A DNA stretch of 64,000 nt from Pelecanus crispus. Lineage: Eukaryota; Chordata; Aves; Pelecaniformes; Pelecanidae. Every line of letters starts with the position of its first letter. Within the stretch, counting starts at the first letter, position 1. Both the position numbers and the translations under genes were made by a program. The notes under the pieces are model-generated. The model did not search any database. It was not told the origin of the DNA and saw nothing but the letters and a program-made list of their open reading frames with translations. The stretch is taken from positions 154,424,191-154,488,190 of the forward strand of contig NC_134644.1 in assembly GCF_030463565.1 (NCBI RefSeq). Reading direction: 5' to 3'. Positions 24,401 to 37,295 of this stretch are shown one piece after another.

Positions 24401-27400
24401 TTTAAAAGATACCTGCAAATATGTTGCTATTCAAGTTTATGTTGATCATATCTCTTTGTCAGTGAATGATTATCTTTAAGAAAATTACTTAGTATTATGA
24501 GCAATTTAATTTTGCGTTTCAAACTTGCTGTTGTAACTTAGTTTACAGTTTACCAAGAAATGGTTTTATGGCTTTGAGAATATGACATTATTGGCTGCTA
24601 TTGAAACCTGTCCCTGAGCAGAACATTGGATACGAGGAATTTAAAGTCTTCGCGTAACTTTGCAATATGAGACAGATGGGAGCCATACCAGAATAGAACC
24701 TGAAATCAGACACCTAGACATAATATGATAGATGATAAATGTATTTTAAACATCTACAAGAAAGAATAACAAGTTAAAAAAAAAAAAAGCACTGTTCTAT
24801 ATACACAAAAGATGTTATAAAACCAGAGATAAGAGGTATAATCAAATCACCGTCTTCCAGGTATTAATAAGGCAGTGTTCCCATACATTTATGGCTTTCA
24901 TTTTTTTCTGTTAAAACTAACTGCATGTTTCTGTTTGTGTTTCTCAGATTTCAAGGTGACAAATTTGAGAAGAAAAAAGAATTTTCACAATTTTCCAAAA
25001 TTTTTTCCTTTCGGAGACATTGTCTTCTGTCTTCTTTAATGAGAGCAGTACAGAGCAGAACTGAATGAATATAAGTATTTGCTTTATCATCGGTTTGTTT
25101 AAAGTGCATTTACTTCCAGGTATTACTGGGTGTGCATCACTTTGTTCTCCTGTATTATCTTTACAGTCTACCAGTTTTGTTTAAAATATAACAATACAGA
25201 GTATAAAACATACAGGATTGTGCCTTTGATGCATATAGTTGACCTACTACAGGTTTTTGAAGGATTGCTGAAAATTTACATTTAACTTGTAACAGAGTTA
25301 GTAATTATTGTCATTATATTGTAAGTCTTGCAACTTTAAAAAAAAAAAAAAAGTAGTCTTAGTTTCTGAAATCATGATTTGAGGAGGGAGAAGAAAACAG
25401 ACTGGACATTTTAGGAAACATGTTCCAAGCTCTTCAAACACAGAAAAACCTACACATAGAAAGAAAAAAAAATACAGAAAACCAGAGTTTGTATATAAAA
25501 TAATTCCAATATTTCATTATTTACTTTAAAGTGTTGTAATTCGGGACCAGGCTCAGAACTGAGGAAACAGGCCTATCTCAGTATATTTTCAGTATTTTAT
25601 TGTGAGGTTTTTTAATATGAAGAGAGAAATACCTTGAATTAGGCAAATACCGCTCTTTTTTTTTTTTTAATCTATCAATTAGCTAAAGCAATTAGCATAT
25701 TTTCAATGCTTCAGTCAAAATCATGCTCAGCTCTGTTATTCCGTATCCTTAAAGGTCCTGACACAAAGGATTGTTTGAAATAAGTGATGTTACGGCCCAG
25801 ATTTGGAGGTATCTGTGGTGGAAAGCAGAAATCCTCTTGACTAGTTCATCACGTTGTTTCTCATAGTACAGGGGATCTCATTTTGAAAGTTCTACTAGTA
25901 TACCGAAGCTGTAAACTGGGGCTGTGATTCTTGACCTTTGGGTAATGCAAACGGAGTCTCCCGAGTGCTGTCGGCTCTGCCCGCTCCCCCCGCTGCCACA
26001 TTCCACTGCAGCAGGCAGGACATACCGTTATTTATTAGTTCTCACTTAACCACCAAGTGCTTTAACAGCATGCAGCTGTGTTATTGTTAGTAGAGGTAGA
26101 CCCCTGACTTTGCTTGTCTTTAACCACGCTGAAGTCCCGTGGCCAGCCTACGAGAGGAGCGCTTCTCTGTGAAGTTACTTGCATGAGCCCGGCTGACATT
26201 TGGTGTCAAGGAGTGAGTGATGGGAATTGCCAGGGGACCAGGTGGTATTTACACTGTCATATGGGTATTTCCATGGCTCACGACTGGGCTTCAATTGCCG
26301 GTGAAGTTAGAGCTGAGATTCCCAAGGCTCTTTTGGGTTAGTTTTGATCAAAAACTTCAAAAACATGTTAGATTAAGTTACACGGCTACCTCGATTTTAA
26401 ACTACTCTTCAGACATCTGTCTTGTTTCTTACATTATGTAAGAGTAATTAATGTCCCATGATTAAGACATAAAATTCTTTGCAAGAAGGAGAAGAGAGCA
26501 GAGGAGTGGGATCTTGAGGACTATACACCACAGGCATTATTTAAAGCCGCCCACCATTTGATTTGCAGTACAGGAGCAAGCTATGCTTTCCTCTTGCATA
26601 CAAGGATACCTAATTGCTGGTAGCAGCACCCAAACTGGAAAGAACTGTTCTGGGAGGGGGTCACAGGTATAGCAGCTCAATTTTCTCATCAGTTTGTTGT
26701 GCTAATTGTGTGGCTTCCTCATGCTCCACCTAAGTACACAGACAGGTATGCTTAGTAATCAAGTGGATGATTTAGTGATTTAAAATATAGATCAGTGTAT
26801 TAACAGAGATTTGGAGGGAAAAATAGACTGCCCACCTCCTTTTCTTGACTGAACCAAGTCAACTTCCCTCAGAGGTGGTGTCAGCCATTTGAGCACAAAA
26901 AATTTGAGGAGGTGGTGAATTTTCAAGAGCTCTCACTGGACTGGACCTTTATAGCTCATTCCTTACATTACTAGTCACTGCTGACTTAATCCAGTGTTGT
27001 ATATCTCAGGAGATGGTTAGGAGTGGGATTTGATGGAACAACAACAAATTCAGTATTATTTAACAGCCCCAGAATGCAACCTCAGATTTTCTAGCTCTTT
27101 TCTTAAAATAAAGAGAAAGAAGCAGCACATGTTTACTTTTGAAGAGTGTTATGGTACCCACATCACCTGACTGGGTATGGTAATTTTGGGGCTACTGCAT
27201 TATCCTTTTTTCCTTTGTGGAGCCTGTTAAGGTTTGTGGCAGAGGCCAATGGACCTGTCCCTGAGGGCTTAACAGGTTTTCCAATATAATAACAATATAA
27301 GAAACTTAAGTCAAGTCAGACATAAGTAATCTAGTTTTGCTCTTTTCTTAGCCAGATGACTGCCAATAAATGTTTTTTTGCTGAAATTGCTGCACTGTAT

Positions 27401-28863
27401 CAACATTGGTCTTTGTATTTCTCTTGGTATTTCTCTTCACATAGTCATTTAGGAAAGAAAGAGAAAGCGACTGGGAGATTCTGAATGGTAGGAGAGAAGT
27501 AATAAAGATAAAAGTCTTCTTGTCAAACACTTTGAAACCCACTGAGAATTGCATAAGAAGCATTTCAGTGAGTGGAATCCACAGGAAAAGGCTGGCACCA
27601 GGCAATGCACTGAGGCAGAATACCTACTCTCAAGTCCTCTTTTAAGGGCTCTCCTATTTTGTGAGTTGAATAATGAAAAGGGCAAGGTTTAGTTGAGCCC
27701 CAGGGCTACAATATTGCACACATTTGGCAATCAACTTAGGAAAAATCCTTAGCAGGAAATGTATCTGCTGTGTGTACTTTAAAAGTACAATAAAAATAGT
27801 TGGATGTAGGAGGAAGATTTCTCATTGTCATTGTTTTGGAGGTGCTGGTTATGAGCATTCAAGGCACTTTCTCAAGAGATTCGCAATGAAGATACATGAG
27901 GGAGGCATTGTGCTGTGATGAATGCTTAGTGCAGCTCCTATCCCCTCCACCTCTGTTATCACTTTCCCCCACGTTGCGCTCTCATGAAGCATACAGTCTT
28001 TTGGCTCCATGTGCTGATCGTCCCTGCTGGAGCTGCTTGTGAGTCCTGCTTGTGCTGCGTTATGCAGGTGAGACTGGATCCACGCAGAGGCCAGCAAGGC
28101 TGAGTACTGCTGCTGGCAATCGCCTGGGCTTGGCACCAGCAGCAGAGTTCACAGTGCCCAGCGCCGAAGGTCTTTCAGGAGTGTCATGGGAAGAGTCAGG
28201 TACCCAGAGCAGGGGTCCACAACAAGTGGCCAGCTGAGGAGGTAAAAGGGAGGAAGACCTTCTTCTGACAATTAATAATGAGAACTTCTGATTCTGAGCT
28301 GGTTACCAGGAATAGTATTTAATAGTAAATAAATTAGGTTAACAATAGAGAAGGACTTCTAAGGGAAGATTTGATTTCTATGACTGAACTTATTTGGTCA
28401 TAGAATCCATTAAATTTGATAACACCAGCTACTTCCTGCAGAAAAATTATTCTGAGGTGGGGCCTGTATTTCAGTACAAGATTTCAAAATCACTAGTTAC
28501 TCTTTACATTTTTCTCTTGCAGAAGAAAAATCCATTAACTGTTCTCAATCTTTCTCTTAGATGTCCTCCTAGGTCCTCAGGCTCCTATCAGTCCTAAATA
28601 TGTCATGCTATTTATGTCTTCATGTTCTGTTCCATTAAGTTGTTTCCACAGACACTGTCTGATAAAGTACTGATAAAGTAACTTTTTTTTTCTTGAGGTA
28701 TTCTTCTGTTCCTAAGGTCTCAGAAGATGTCTGTTTTTCCTCTCTCTGTTTTGTGGAAGAAGCTAAAATTATCTTCTCTTCTTTTAGTAAGTCTGCCTTG
28801 GTTGGTGATCACCTTAGAAGAGGAAGGAGTGGTTCCAAGAGAGAGTTTCTTGTGCATTCCCAT

Positions 28864-28907
28864 TTTGCCAGTGCAGCTGCCACTATTTGCCAGTGCAGCT
28901 GCCACTC
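28864..28907. repeat. 22-bp tandem duplication
   Basis: Two copies of a 22-bp unit beginning TTTGCCAGTGCAGCTGCCAC, identical except for the last base. It probably arose by replication slippage. Confidence 0.9.
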
Positions 28908-31900
28908 CTTGCTTCTTGTTTGATTTCACATGTGGGCCTCCCCCTGCCTCCAGTCTTTGAAAGAGAAGGGTGGTCACATGGGCTGTGTTTAGTATGGGGC
29001 ACTTTCAAGGGTGCTCCTCCCCAGTTTACCAGTGCCAAATTAGGTTTCCTTTAAGTTCTTCAGCATTTTAAAGCACTCCTCAAGCTGAAGTCCCTGGCTT
29101 GCCAGGAAATAGCTGTCACCCAAGATGTTGGGAGGAGGTAATGACTCTTCACATCCCTCACCTCCTGGCAAAATTGTAACCTGAAACACCCAGTGTTCAA
29201 AAGGCAAAGAACAACCCAAAAGTCTCTACCATAGGAGAACACTTGCACTGTGAAAAGCTATTTGGGGTTTTCACCCTATGTCCAATGTAATTTATGCATT
29301 TTATCCAATCAGTTATCAGTGTAGGTCCTCAACCCAGAATCTTGTCTGCAAGCACTTGCTGTGCTTTCCATCAGCCTGAACAAATGGGCATGACCAAAAC
29401 CAAGCTGGGTCACGGCAATTAAGTGCCAGACTGAGCTAGCAGACTGCAGAAGGCATTGACATGACCCGCATGCTGTAAAGGACACGCCGACTGGTGAGTT
29501 ACTCTCTGGATCTCCAAGGATATGTTAGGCACGATTGTAGCTCCTATATATGACAACACAAAGAAGACGGTGAGAACTGCTTCCCTTATCTACTGTTGGA
29601 AAGTGCTAATCAGATGTTCAAGGGAATGCTGCAACATGGGGAAAGCAGCATCTGCTAAGAACTCTTTATTCCATTGGCTACTATGGGAAAACTAAACTTG
29701 CACTAAGGAATATAAATGCCACTTTCTTCTTTCCACTATTTTGGGGGGAAATGACATGATATTCTATTTTCCTTACAGAAATTCCACAGTTTATTTTAAA
29801 AGTAATTCTTGGTGATTATGGAAATTTAGTGATTTATTTAGCTTGTTCAGATATGTGTCTCATAAGCATATTTAGTATTTCTGGGTATAATTTTATCTAA
29901 TATTTAGTAAATAATTATACTGGGCTACAGCACCTTCCATGCACTATTGCCTCTAGTTTGGGATGGTTCCTTGGCATTTATTAAAAGTAGAGCAGTGACT
30001 ACAGTCCAGCTGTGAAACAGTATTTTTGGAAATCTCAGTATTAGATACAGATCAAAATGCTGTAGCTCTCCTATTTAAACAATCTTACATTTTTTCTACA
30101 TACAAACAAAACTGGATGTCTTACTTTATGCATATTTAATGTTTTAGTACAGAAAGAAGTTAAAATCTAGGGAAATCTGAAAGGGTCAGATTCTGATCTA
30201 TTGCTGTTGATTAAGGCTTGTTATATTGGGACTCCCAACAATACCAGTGAGCATACTGGCAAGATAAAAAAAGCTTGTATTTTAATTAAAAAAAACAGTC
30301 CATATAGACAGTATATACAACTGCAGACAAGCCCATGTTATTAGGACTAGAGGATATGGACAAGTATGGACAAGCCACAGGAGGCAGGGCACAGAATGGA
30401 ATTCACCACCTTGAAAGGCTCATGGCAGCCCAGGCTAGAGGTGCAGAGCTAAATGATGGCAGTGATGAATGCACGTATCACACGCTAACAGAAGGGTAAA
30501 TAAACATTGTATAATCATCCAAATAAATCTGAATATATGATCAATGTTTTCCTGAGTGCTGGATGGTTTTTGCCTGTTGAGGACATGGTACATCTTATTA
30601 TAACAATTTTGGGGAAATGCTCTTCCGGTTCATTTGGAAACTGTTATCTTTAAAGTGTTTGAGAGTTACAATGGCAATAGTTTTAAAAGTACCTTAGTGG
30701 CACTGAAAATCAGAGGAGCATCAATGTACCACAAGCCATTTTTGGAGATATCTTCAGAGGTTACATGAGTTAGCTCCTGCCCACTTCATTCTAATAAAAA
30801 CTTAATTTGTCTGTCTTTACTGTGATGAATAATGTTGAGCATTTGCCATAGTACAATCAAATACAGTACACAGTCAAATATATGCATAACTCTAGGAGGG
30901 CTTTAATCTTTCATCAAAATGAAGCTCTCGATCCAAGGTTGCTCAGGTACCTCTGTAGTGAAAATGCAGTGGCTTCATTTGGACAGAATTTGTAAGAAGC
31001 ATGTGAAGCTTTGAAGCAATAGCCAGCACACTTCTCTGCCAAATGCACCCCTGATTTTGCTTTGGGAGATTTGCTTTCTCTGTGACTCTAGGACAGAACA
31101 AGCAGCAAGGGTCCTTGCACCTGTTTTTACTTTAACCATGACACCAGGGGTTACAGAAGAAATAATGGTAGAATTAAGACATCAGCACTGATCCAGAGCA
31201 TTCTTACTGGACAAAACCAGTCAGAAATGTTCTCCCATTAATGAGTGCTGTGGGTAACTTCTGTGTAGGCATGGAGCTATGACCTCCCTTTCTTTCCACA
31301 CTGGTATTACCTATTCATTCTCATGTTTGATACATTCCCAGTACAGGTTAGCTCTTCTCTAAACTTCAGCTGCCTTCTGAACAAGGGGATTTTCATAGTC
31401 TAGTCAGGACTAGTTTGTATAATTGCATGATTGCAGTAAGTCTCAAGTGTCACTTTTGCCACTTCTCATCATTTTCTCATTTTTTGCTGAAATTCTGGAT
31501 GGCAAAAGAATTCACAGCTTAAATGTCTTTGTACAACACTATCTGTCCTCCATCTGTGTTATTAGACCATTACAGCATCTCGTAAGAATAGATAATCCCT
31601 ACTCAGTGTGACTGTCTTTAAAAAAAGATGCTGACCTCCAAATCAACCTAAATAGATCATTTATGGAAATAAACAAATTACTGTTGGAGTCAGGCTTGTC
31701 CCAAATTCTTCTGTGAGTGGAGAGTTGGACGTAATTGAGAGATCAAGAGTCACGAGGTTAATGAGGTCATACTGCCAGGGTCCGGTCTGGGTTTACTATA
31801 ACATGAAAGACTCAGCTCTGATCCTGACTGGCACGTTCGCTTAGCAGCAATACCATCGCAGCACCATTCTGTCCAGAAACCTGAAACCACCTTCCACAAG

Positions 31901-33456
31901 CCATCACCTTGCTGCATGACACCATCAGAAGACATATGTTCCTCTGTAAGTGAAACCACTTAGCCCATCTCCCTCCATGTTTTTTGTAAACAAGTTTGTT
32001 AAGAAGAAAGATTCACTAATAGAGCTTCCCCCTTTTTAAATGATAAAATGATTATCAGAATTGTAGCAAACTGTGTTTGAAAACCCTTATAAACTTTCCA
32101 CTTAGGTGTTAGTCATCTCTATTTGAACTATGTTCAAAATGCCATATTTTACACTGCACATTAGAAAGAATGCTGCCATGAATATTTTTTATTGATGGTG
32201 TTTTCTGGATAGTGTGTCATAACAAACCTCAGATAACAAAAATGAAGTATAATGGCTTGTTACAAAATACTTTCTGCCTTGTGCACTGAATGAGGAGAGG
32301 TTTCTGTGGAAGGTGGACAGAGTCCTTGGGTTGAGACAGACACCTGGGGCAGAGAGGGAGCAGAGCTGCAGAAGTATAAGCTCTTTTACTTTTGTAAAGT
32401 AGTATTCCTAATACTGTGCTTGACTATGCAACTTCAACAAAAGCAGCTTTTAACATTCCACAAGACATTTTTTGAAGTTTACCAGAAAATTTTCTATGGA
32501 GCACTTTCTCTATTGGAATATTAAGTTATATAAAAATCAAATGTTTCTTGAAAATAGTTCAGTTTCAACAAAATTCTGACAGAACATCAGGAATTTTCAA
32601 AACTGCATTTTTTGCTGCCACATAAGAAAGACCCCACCCTTCTCCTACCCCCCTGAAGCCCAAAGATTTTGTAAGGAAAAACTGAAAACAGTTTGCAAAA
32701 ATTCAAAACATTTCCCTTTTGGAGCTTGAAAATGAAAAATGTTGCATTTTCAGTGTTTTATTTCAGAATTTACTATATGTAATATTAAATGTAAGCTCAC
32801 ACTGTAAACCTTATTCTGCAATGAAACAAATATCACCCTCCCCTTTTATTTATTTTTTTTTTTAAATTACTTAAATACTTCTGCTTCCTCCATTGATTTT
32901 TCATTTTGGAAAGAAAGCAGAAGACATTATTTTTTGCTATATCTAAAAAAGGAAATCACTTATTTTCTCCCTGTATCTCCCAATGTCTCTCACACATGTA
33001 CTTTGTAAGCACTGCCAGCTGCTGAACTAAGTTACTGGAGTCCTTGTCAGACTTGCTACCCTCCACTTGACTGTCATTGCCACACTGACCAGACTTTGTC
33101 TTTCCAAAATAAAACTGATGAGAATTGCAGTACCTTCAGTCAACAGTCGTGAGGCCCTTTGAAACCTCTGCAGTTCTGTAGTTTCCCAGAAAATCCCAGG
33201 AAATAACCTATGAATAGGTTTCTATAATAACATGTAGTGCAACTTCATTTCCACACACCTCTCTAAGCCTTTCTTATCTTGACTTGGGCTAATAGAGCTC
33301 TGTGAACTCAGATGATTGTTAACTGAAGTTAGGCTGCTCAGTATCTCTGTGGACTCTTTCTTTTGTCTTTTTCTTGTCTCATTGGCTGCACAGGGTGGTT
33401 TTTCACCAGACCTGAGTAAGTCTTAGGGTAATTTAAACTTAATAATGCAGTGTTTA

Positions 33457-33480
33457 TTAGTGCATTAGTGCATTAGTGCA
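33457..33480. repeat. TTAGTGCA tandem triplet
   Basis: Three perfect copies of the 8-mer TTAGTGCA. It is short and of no evident function. Confidence 0.9.
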
Positions 33481-33865
33481 ATTATTAATTTAGATTTTAC
33501 AAAGTGCTATGGTCATGCTTTATGTTGATTTTTAATTGTTTTATTGCACCTTGCTGGCTCCTTCTTTGTTGTTGATTGGCATTTCCATTTGATATAGTAT
33601 TTCTGTGGGCTGTTCTGCAGTAGTCCTTTGAACAAGGCTGATAGTCTAAAAAGTTTATGAACAGAATCAGCATCAAAGATGAGGGGTTTTTACTTTTGTT
33701 TTGTTAAATAGAGCCTTGGGCTTAAAATTTCCAATCAAGTACTTTAAACTAGATTACAAATGTTAAGCAACAACACATTTCTTAATTGCATTTTACTCCA
33801 AAAAGAAATTGGTTCTAAAGTCTTCCAAATGCACAAAACATTTTAGAAAAAGAAACATCATGTGT

Positions 33866-33920
33866 GATGTGATGTGATGTGATGTGATGTGATGTGATGT
33901 GATGTGATGTGATGTGATGT
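33866..33920. repeat. GATGT pentanucleotide microsatellite
   Basis: Eleven uninterrupted GATGT units, flanked by TGTGT on the left and GATAT on the right. The purity suggests a currently variable locus. Confidence 0.97.
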
Positions 33921-36900
33921 GATATGAAAGACTATCTCAATGGCATCTTGACCCAAACCTTGTGACTCTGTTCCATGATCTTTTTAACTGATGTGAGGAT
34001 CATGGAGAGCTGCTGCCACATTTGATTAAAATAAGCACCACATCATTCAGGGAGGACTTTCCTATTCCTATTGCTAATACATCATAGCTGGGCCAGCTCT
34101 GAAGAAATGCCACCTAGCACTGCTATGGAGTATCAAACCTTCCATTCCCCAGCAATCACAAAGAAAATGCTAAGATCGTTACAAGTTTCTCTAATTGAAA
34201 GTAACACTTTAGATCAGTCACAACATGGATTCAGGTCATGACAAGGAATGGAAATAATTTTAGAGTCAGTGATGGATGGTCCCCTGTTGGTAATAGATGC
34301 TGAGCAGGAACTGATCCTCAGTTCTTAGACCTCTCTACAGACCACAGAAAAACAGTAAGACCTTGAGAAGTGTACTAAAATCTGATAGATTCTTCTTGGG
34401 GGTCTCCAAAAGGTTAAGAAAGGAATGTCTGCCACTAGACCTCGAAGGAATGTCTGCCACTAGACCTCGTCTTCTTCCTACTGCCATATTCTGTAAATCT
34501 CTTTTTTTTTTTTTTTTCTCCACAAGTCTATCAAAACTTGTATGAAGCTGTGAAGGAAATGGATGAATGTTGTGGCTGGAAGTCAGATGCTGAAGGCTGT
34601 TATGTTATCATTCCCTCTCTCCTCCTATAGCTGTTTATCACCATTTTCTGGGAAAGGCAACACATGAAGGCTCCTTAAACAATACATGTGTCCTCTCTCA
34701 GCTTTAATAAAACAAGTTTTCTACCACTTGTTTTCCAACCTGATGGATAAAGTATTGTCCTTATTTGAGCTTATATGCTTATTTAGGAACCAGATTACTT
34801 TAATGGACATACAGAAATCATATTTAGGAAGCTTTAGCCAGCAGAAAGCACTGCTGCACAGATTGCCAACACCAAATATTTTTACAAGCACCTCAAATCT
34901 CTCCTGTTTCTCCACAGTGGCTTTCCATAGAAAAGAAGTTGGATTGGAGACCTTGTTCTTATCTTGGAAACAGTAAAATGTTTTTTTAAATGATTTCATG
35001 AAGCTCTAGGATGAAGTTCATCACTGAAAAAAAAAATTTCCCTGGTACAAGGAAGCCTTCTGCTGTAATAATGATGTGTGGAAGGCAGAGGACTTTCCTG
35101 GGGCTGTTCTGTCTGTGAAATAAATTTCCACAAGGGCAAAGGATAACCCTTGTCACCTTCCTCCGCAAATGACTGTTCATGTATTGCTGTTTCACATACA
35201 GCTCCTGCTTACCTAAACTGCTTCTGTAAGCAACTCAGAGCAGCCTTTAAAGTTTAAAAGGCACAGGTCAAGGAAGCATGATCAGTTTGGTGGAACAGTC
35301 TCAGTCAATGTTGATTTCCAACTAAGGGCAGAACTAGGCCAACTAGCAATCACCTAGGGCTGTTAAAAACAAAAGTGGAAAGCTCCTCCATCTGCTTACT
35401 AGAAAAGGCATCAATGGTTGTTTTGCTGGAGGCAGAAGATGACTTCACACCATGTAGTGATCATGAAATTGGACCCTGGGCAGAGGTGGGCACAGCCATG
35501 CTACCTTAATGGTAGCCGTTGCTGCTCTCCCGTTATTAGTGACTGAAGCTGGTGGCTGGAACAAGCTGCTGTTGTTTCTCTGTCAGTGGCACATAACTCA
35601 GCGTTGCAAGCACCAGCTGCAGCCTTTCTAGTGCTAACATCCTGAAGGCTACAGAATTGAGGACCGAGGGAGTTTCATATCAACAGCAAGGTCAAATCCT
35701 AGCTGGTTATCACCTGAATGGTTTCTCAGCCAGAGGCTGATCCTTAGGACTGCTCTTTTTATTTCTTTTTTCCATTAGCTTAATTTTTCCCAATTCTAGG
35801 GCTCTGATCTTTCTTTTCAGGGGTTGGATCTGATCTCCTTCCTCTGATTTTTATGGAGGGAGGGCGTGTGTGTAAATAGGAACTTGTCTTGAAAGAAACT
35901 TCAAACTATGATCAATGAGGATCTTGCACGTTGTGCTGCACTCATTTCTTCCTACTGGCTCCTGCTAAATGCAATAAAAAAGAGCTTGACAATAAAATGT
36001 CACAGCCATAGACAATTGCACAGGAGGTATTAGCAGCCCCCCTCCAGCATCATCAGTAATACCGGACTATCAACTTGAAAATACATAGAGCCACTTGTTC
36101 CTTGCTGTGGCAGTTTTCATTCTGCTTTCCTGCATTTTATCAACTGGCAGTGGCTAGCAGTTACAGGGGAGATATTTCACCAGAAATCTGACAATTGATG
36201 TCGTTAGCCCTCAGCCAGGCTACTTGAAGATGCCCTACGGACAGAGAGAAACTCCTGTGGCTGAGGGAGATGGCTCACACTGAGTGTAATCTAGTTCGCA
36301 TTAAATATGTTCGCAGTTTCCTGAGGAAAGGGGCATTAAATATGCCAGATCACTCTAAAATCACTCTTAATGTGAAATGAGGTTAGGAAAAAAGTTTAAT
36401 TTACAAAAGATGGAGAGAAGTGTCTAAATCAATCTAGAGACAAACAGGCTGGAAACACAATAAATGTCTCAATAAATACCTGGTACTTTGTTGCAATTGC
36501 AGATTTTTTTTGTTTTGTTTTGTTCAGCTAGCGGAGCTGAGCACTGAGGCAGATGGACACAAATCATCTTGGATGCCACAGCTGGTGTCTGATTCTAAAC
36601 CAAGTCACATTCTCTCAAGATTGTCTTTCCAGGTAATTATTAATGGTATATGGAGGATGTGTAGGTGTTGTACCACTGCTCTGCACTAATATTCTCCTCT
36701 TGGTGTGGTTCAGACAGTAGGGGAAGGTCTAGTGGTTTATTCAACATAAAAAAAAAGTGATCCTGTGTAGAAAGAACCTGCTCTTGTCTTTAACAGGGGG
36801 TAGTTTGGGTTCTGCCTATTTCCTTCTGCGATTGTTCACTCTTGGAAAGTACAGAACAATTTCTGAAAGCTCTTAATCAGTTGATCTTCTGTGACTTCCC

Positions 36901-37169
36901 AGAAATATTTCAGCTAGTGAGCTATGCGAGTCCTTTGGCAAGAATTCAGGTAAAGGGGAAGATTAATAAATTTGGGACTACATTTAATAGGAATGAAAAA
37001 CTGAAGAAGGCCACACTGCAAACAGTGCCACTTTGTGCACGTTGTGCTGCCAAGCTTTTAATCTGGCTGTAGGGTGCTTGGCAGTAGCTTTGTTGGGATA
37101 TTGCCTGTGAAGTGCTCTGCGATCGCAAGGAGAGCTGTTCATCAGGTGCTGCGGCTCATGCCAGGCTGG
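33921..37169. other. Gene-poor interval
   Basis: No gene recognised. It includes a perfect 25-bp tandem duplication (34420-34469). The stretch 34.69-35.0 kb is open on both strands, which argues against either frame being coding. Confidence 0.4.
34420..34469. repeat. Perfect 25-bp tandem duplication
   Basis: Two identical 25-bp units beginning AAGGAATGTCTGCCACTAGA lie head to tail. Exact identity suggests a recent slippage event or an assembly artefact. Confidence 0.95.
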
Positions 37170-37295
37170 ATGGAGCAGCGGGACACAACTCGCCTTCCCT
37201 CCCTCCATTGCATGGAGCAGCGGGACACAACTCGCCTTCCCTCCCTCCATTGCATGGAGCAGCGGGACACAACTCACCTTCCCTCCCTCCATTGC
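37170..37295. repeat. 42-bp minisatellite, three copies
   Basis: Units at 37170-37211, 37212-37253 and 37254-37295 each begin ATGGAGCAGCGGGACACAAC. The first two are identical and the third differs by one base (G to A in CTCGCC). The array is GC-rich in an AT-rich setting. Because 42 is a multiple of three, several frames on both strands stay open across it, producing repeated peptides that are by-products and not evidence of a gene. Confidence 0.96.

Larger units (their letters stand above)
21437..33860. other. Gene-poor interval
   Basis: Twelve kilobases of AT-rich DNA with no recognisable exon, RNA gene or full transposon. The longest open frames are under 110 codons and show no family resemblance. 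A small 22-bp tandem duplication is at 28864-28907 and an octamer triplet at 33457-33480. A GC-richer patch lies near 28.0-28.25 kb. Any cis-regulatory elements for ABRA or ANGPT1 would need cross-species alignment to see. Confidence 0.4.
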
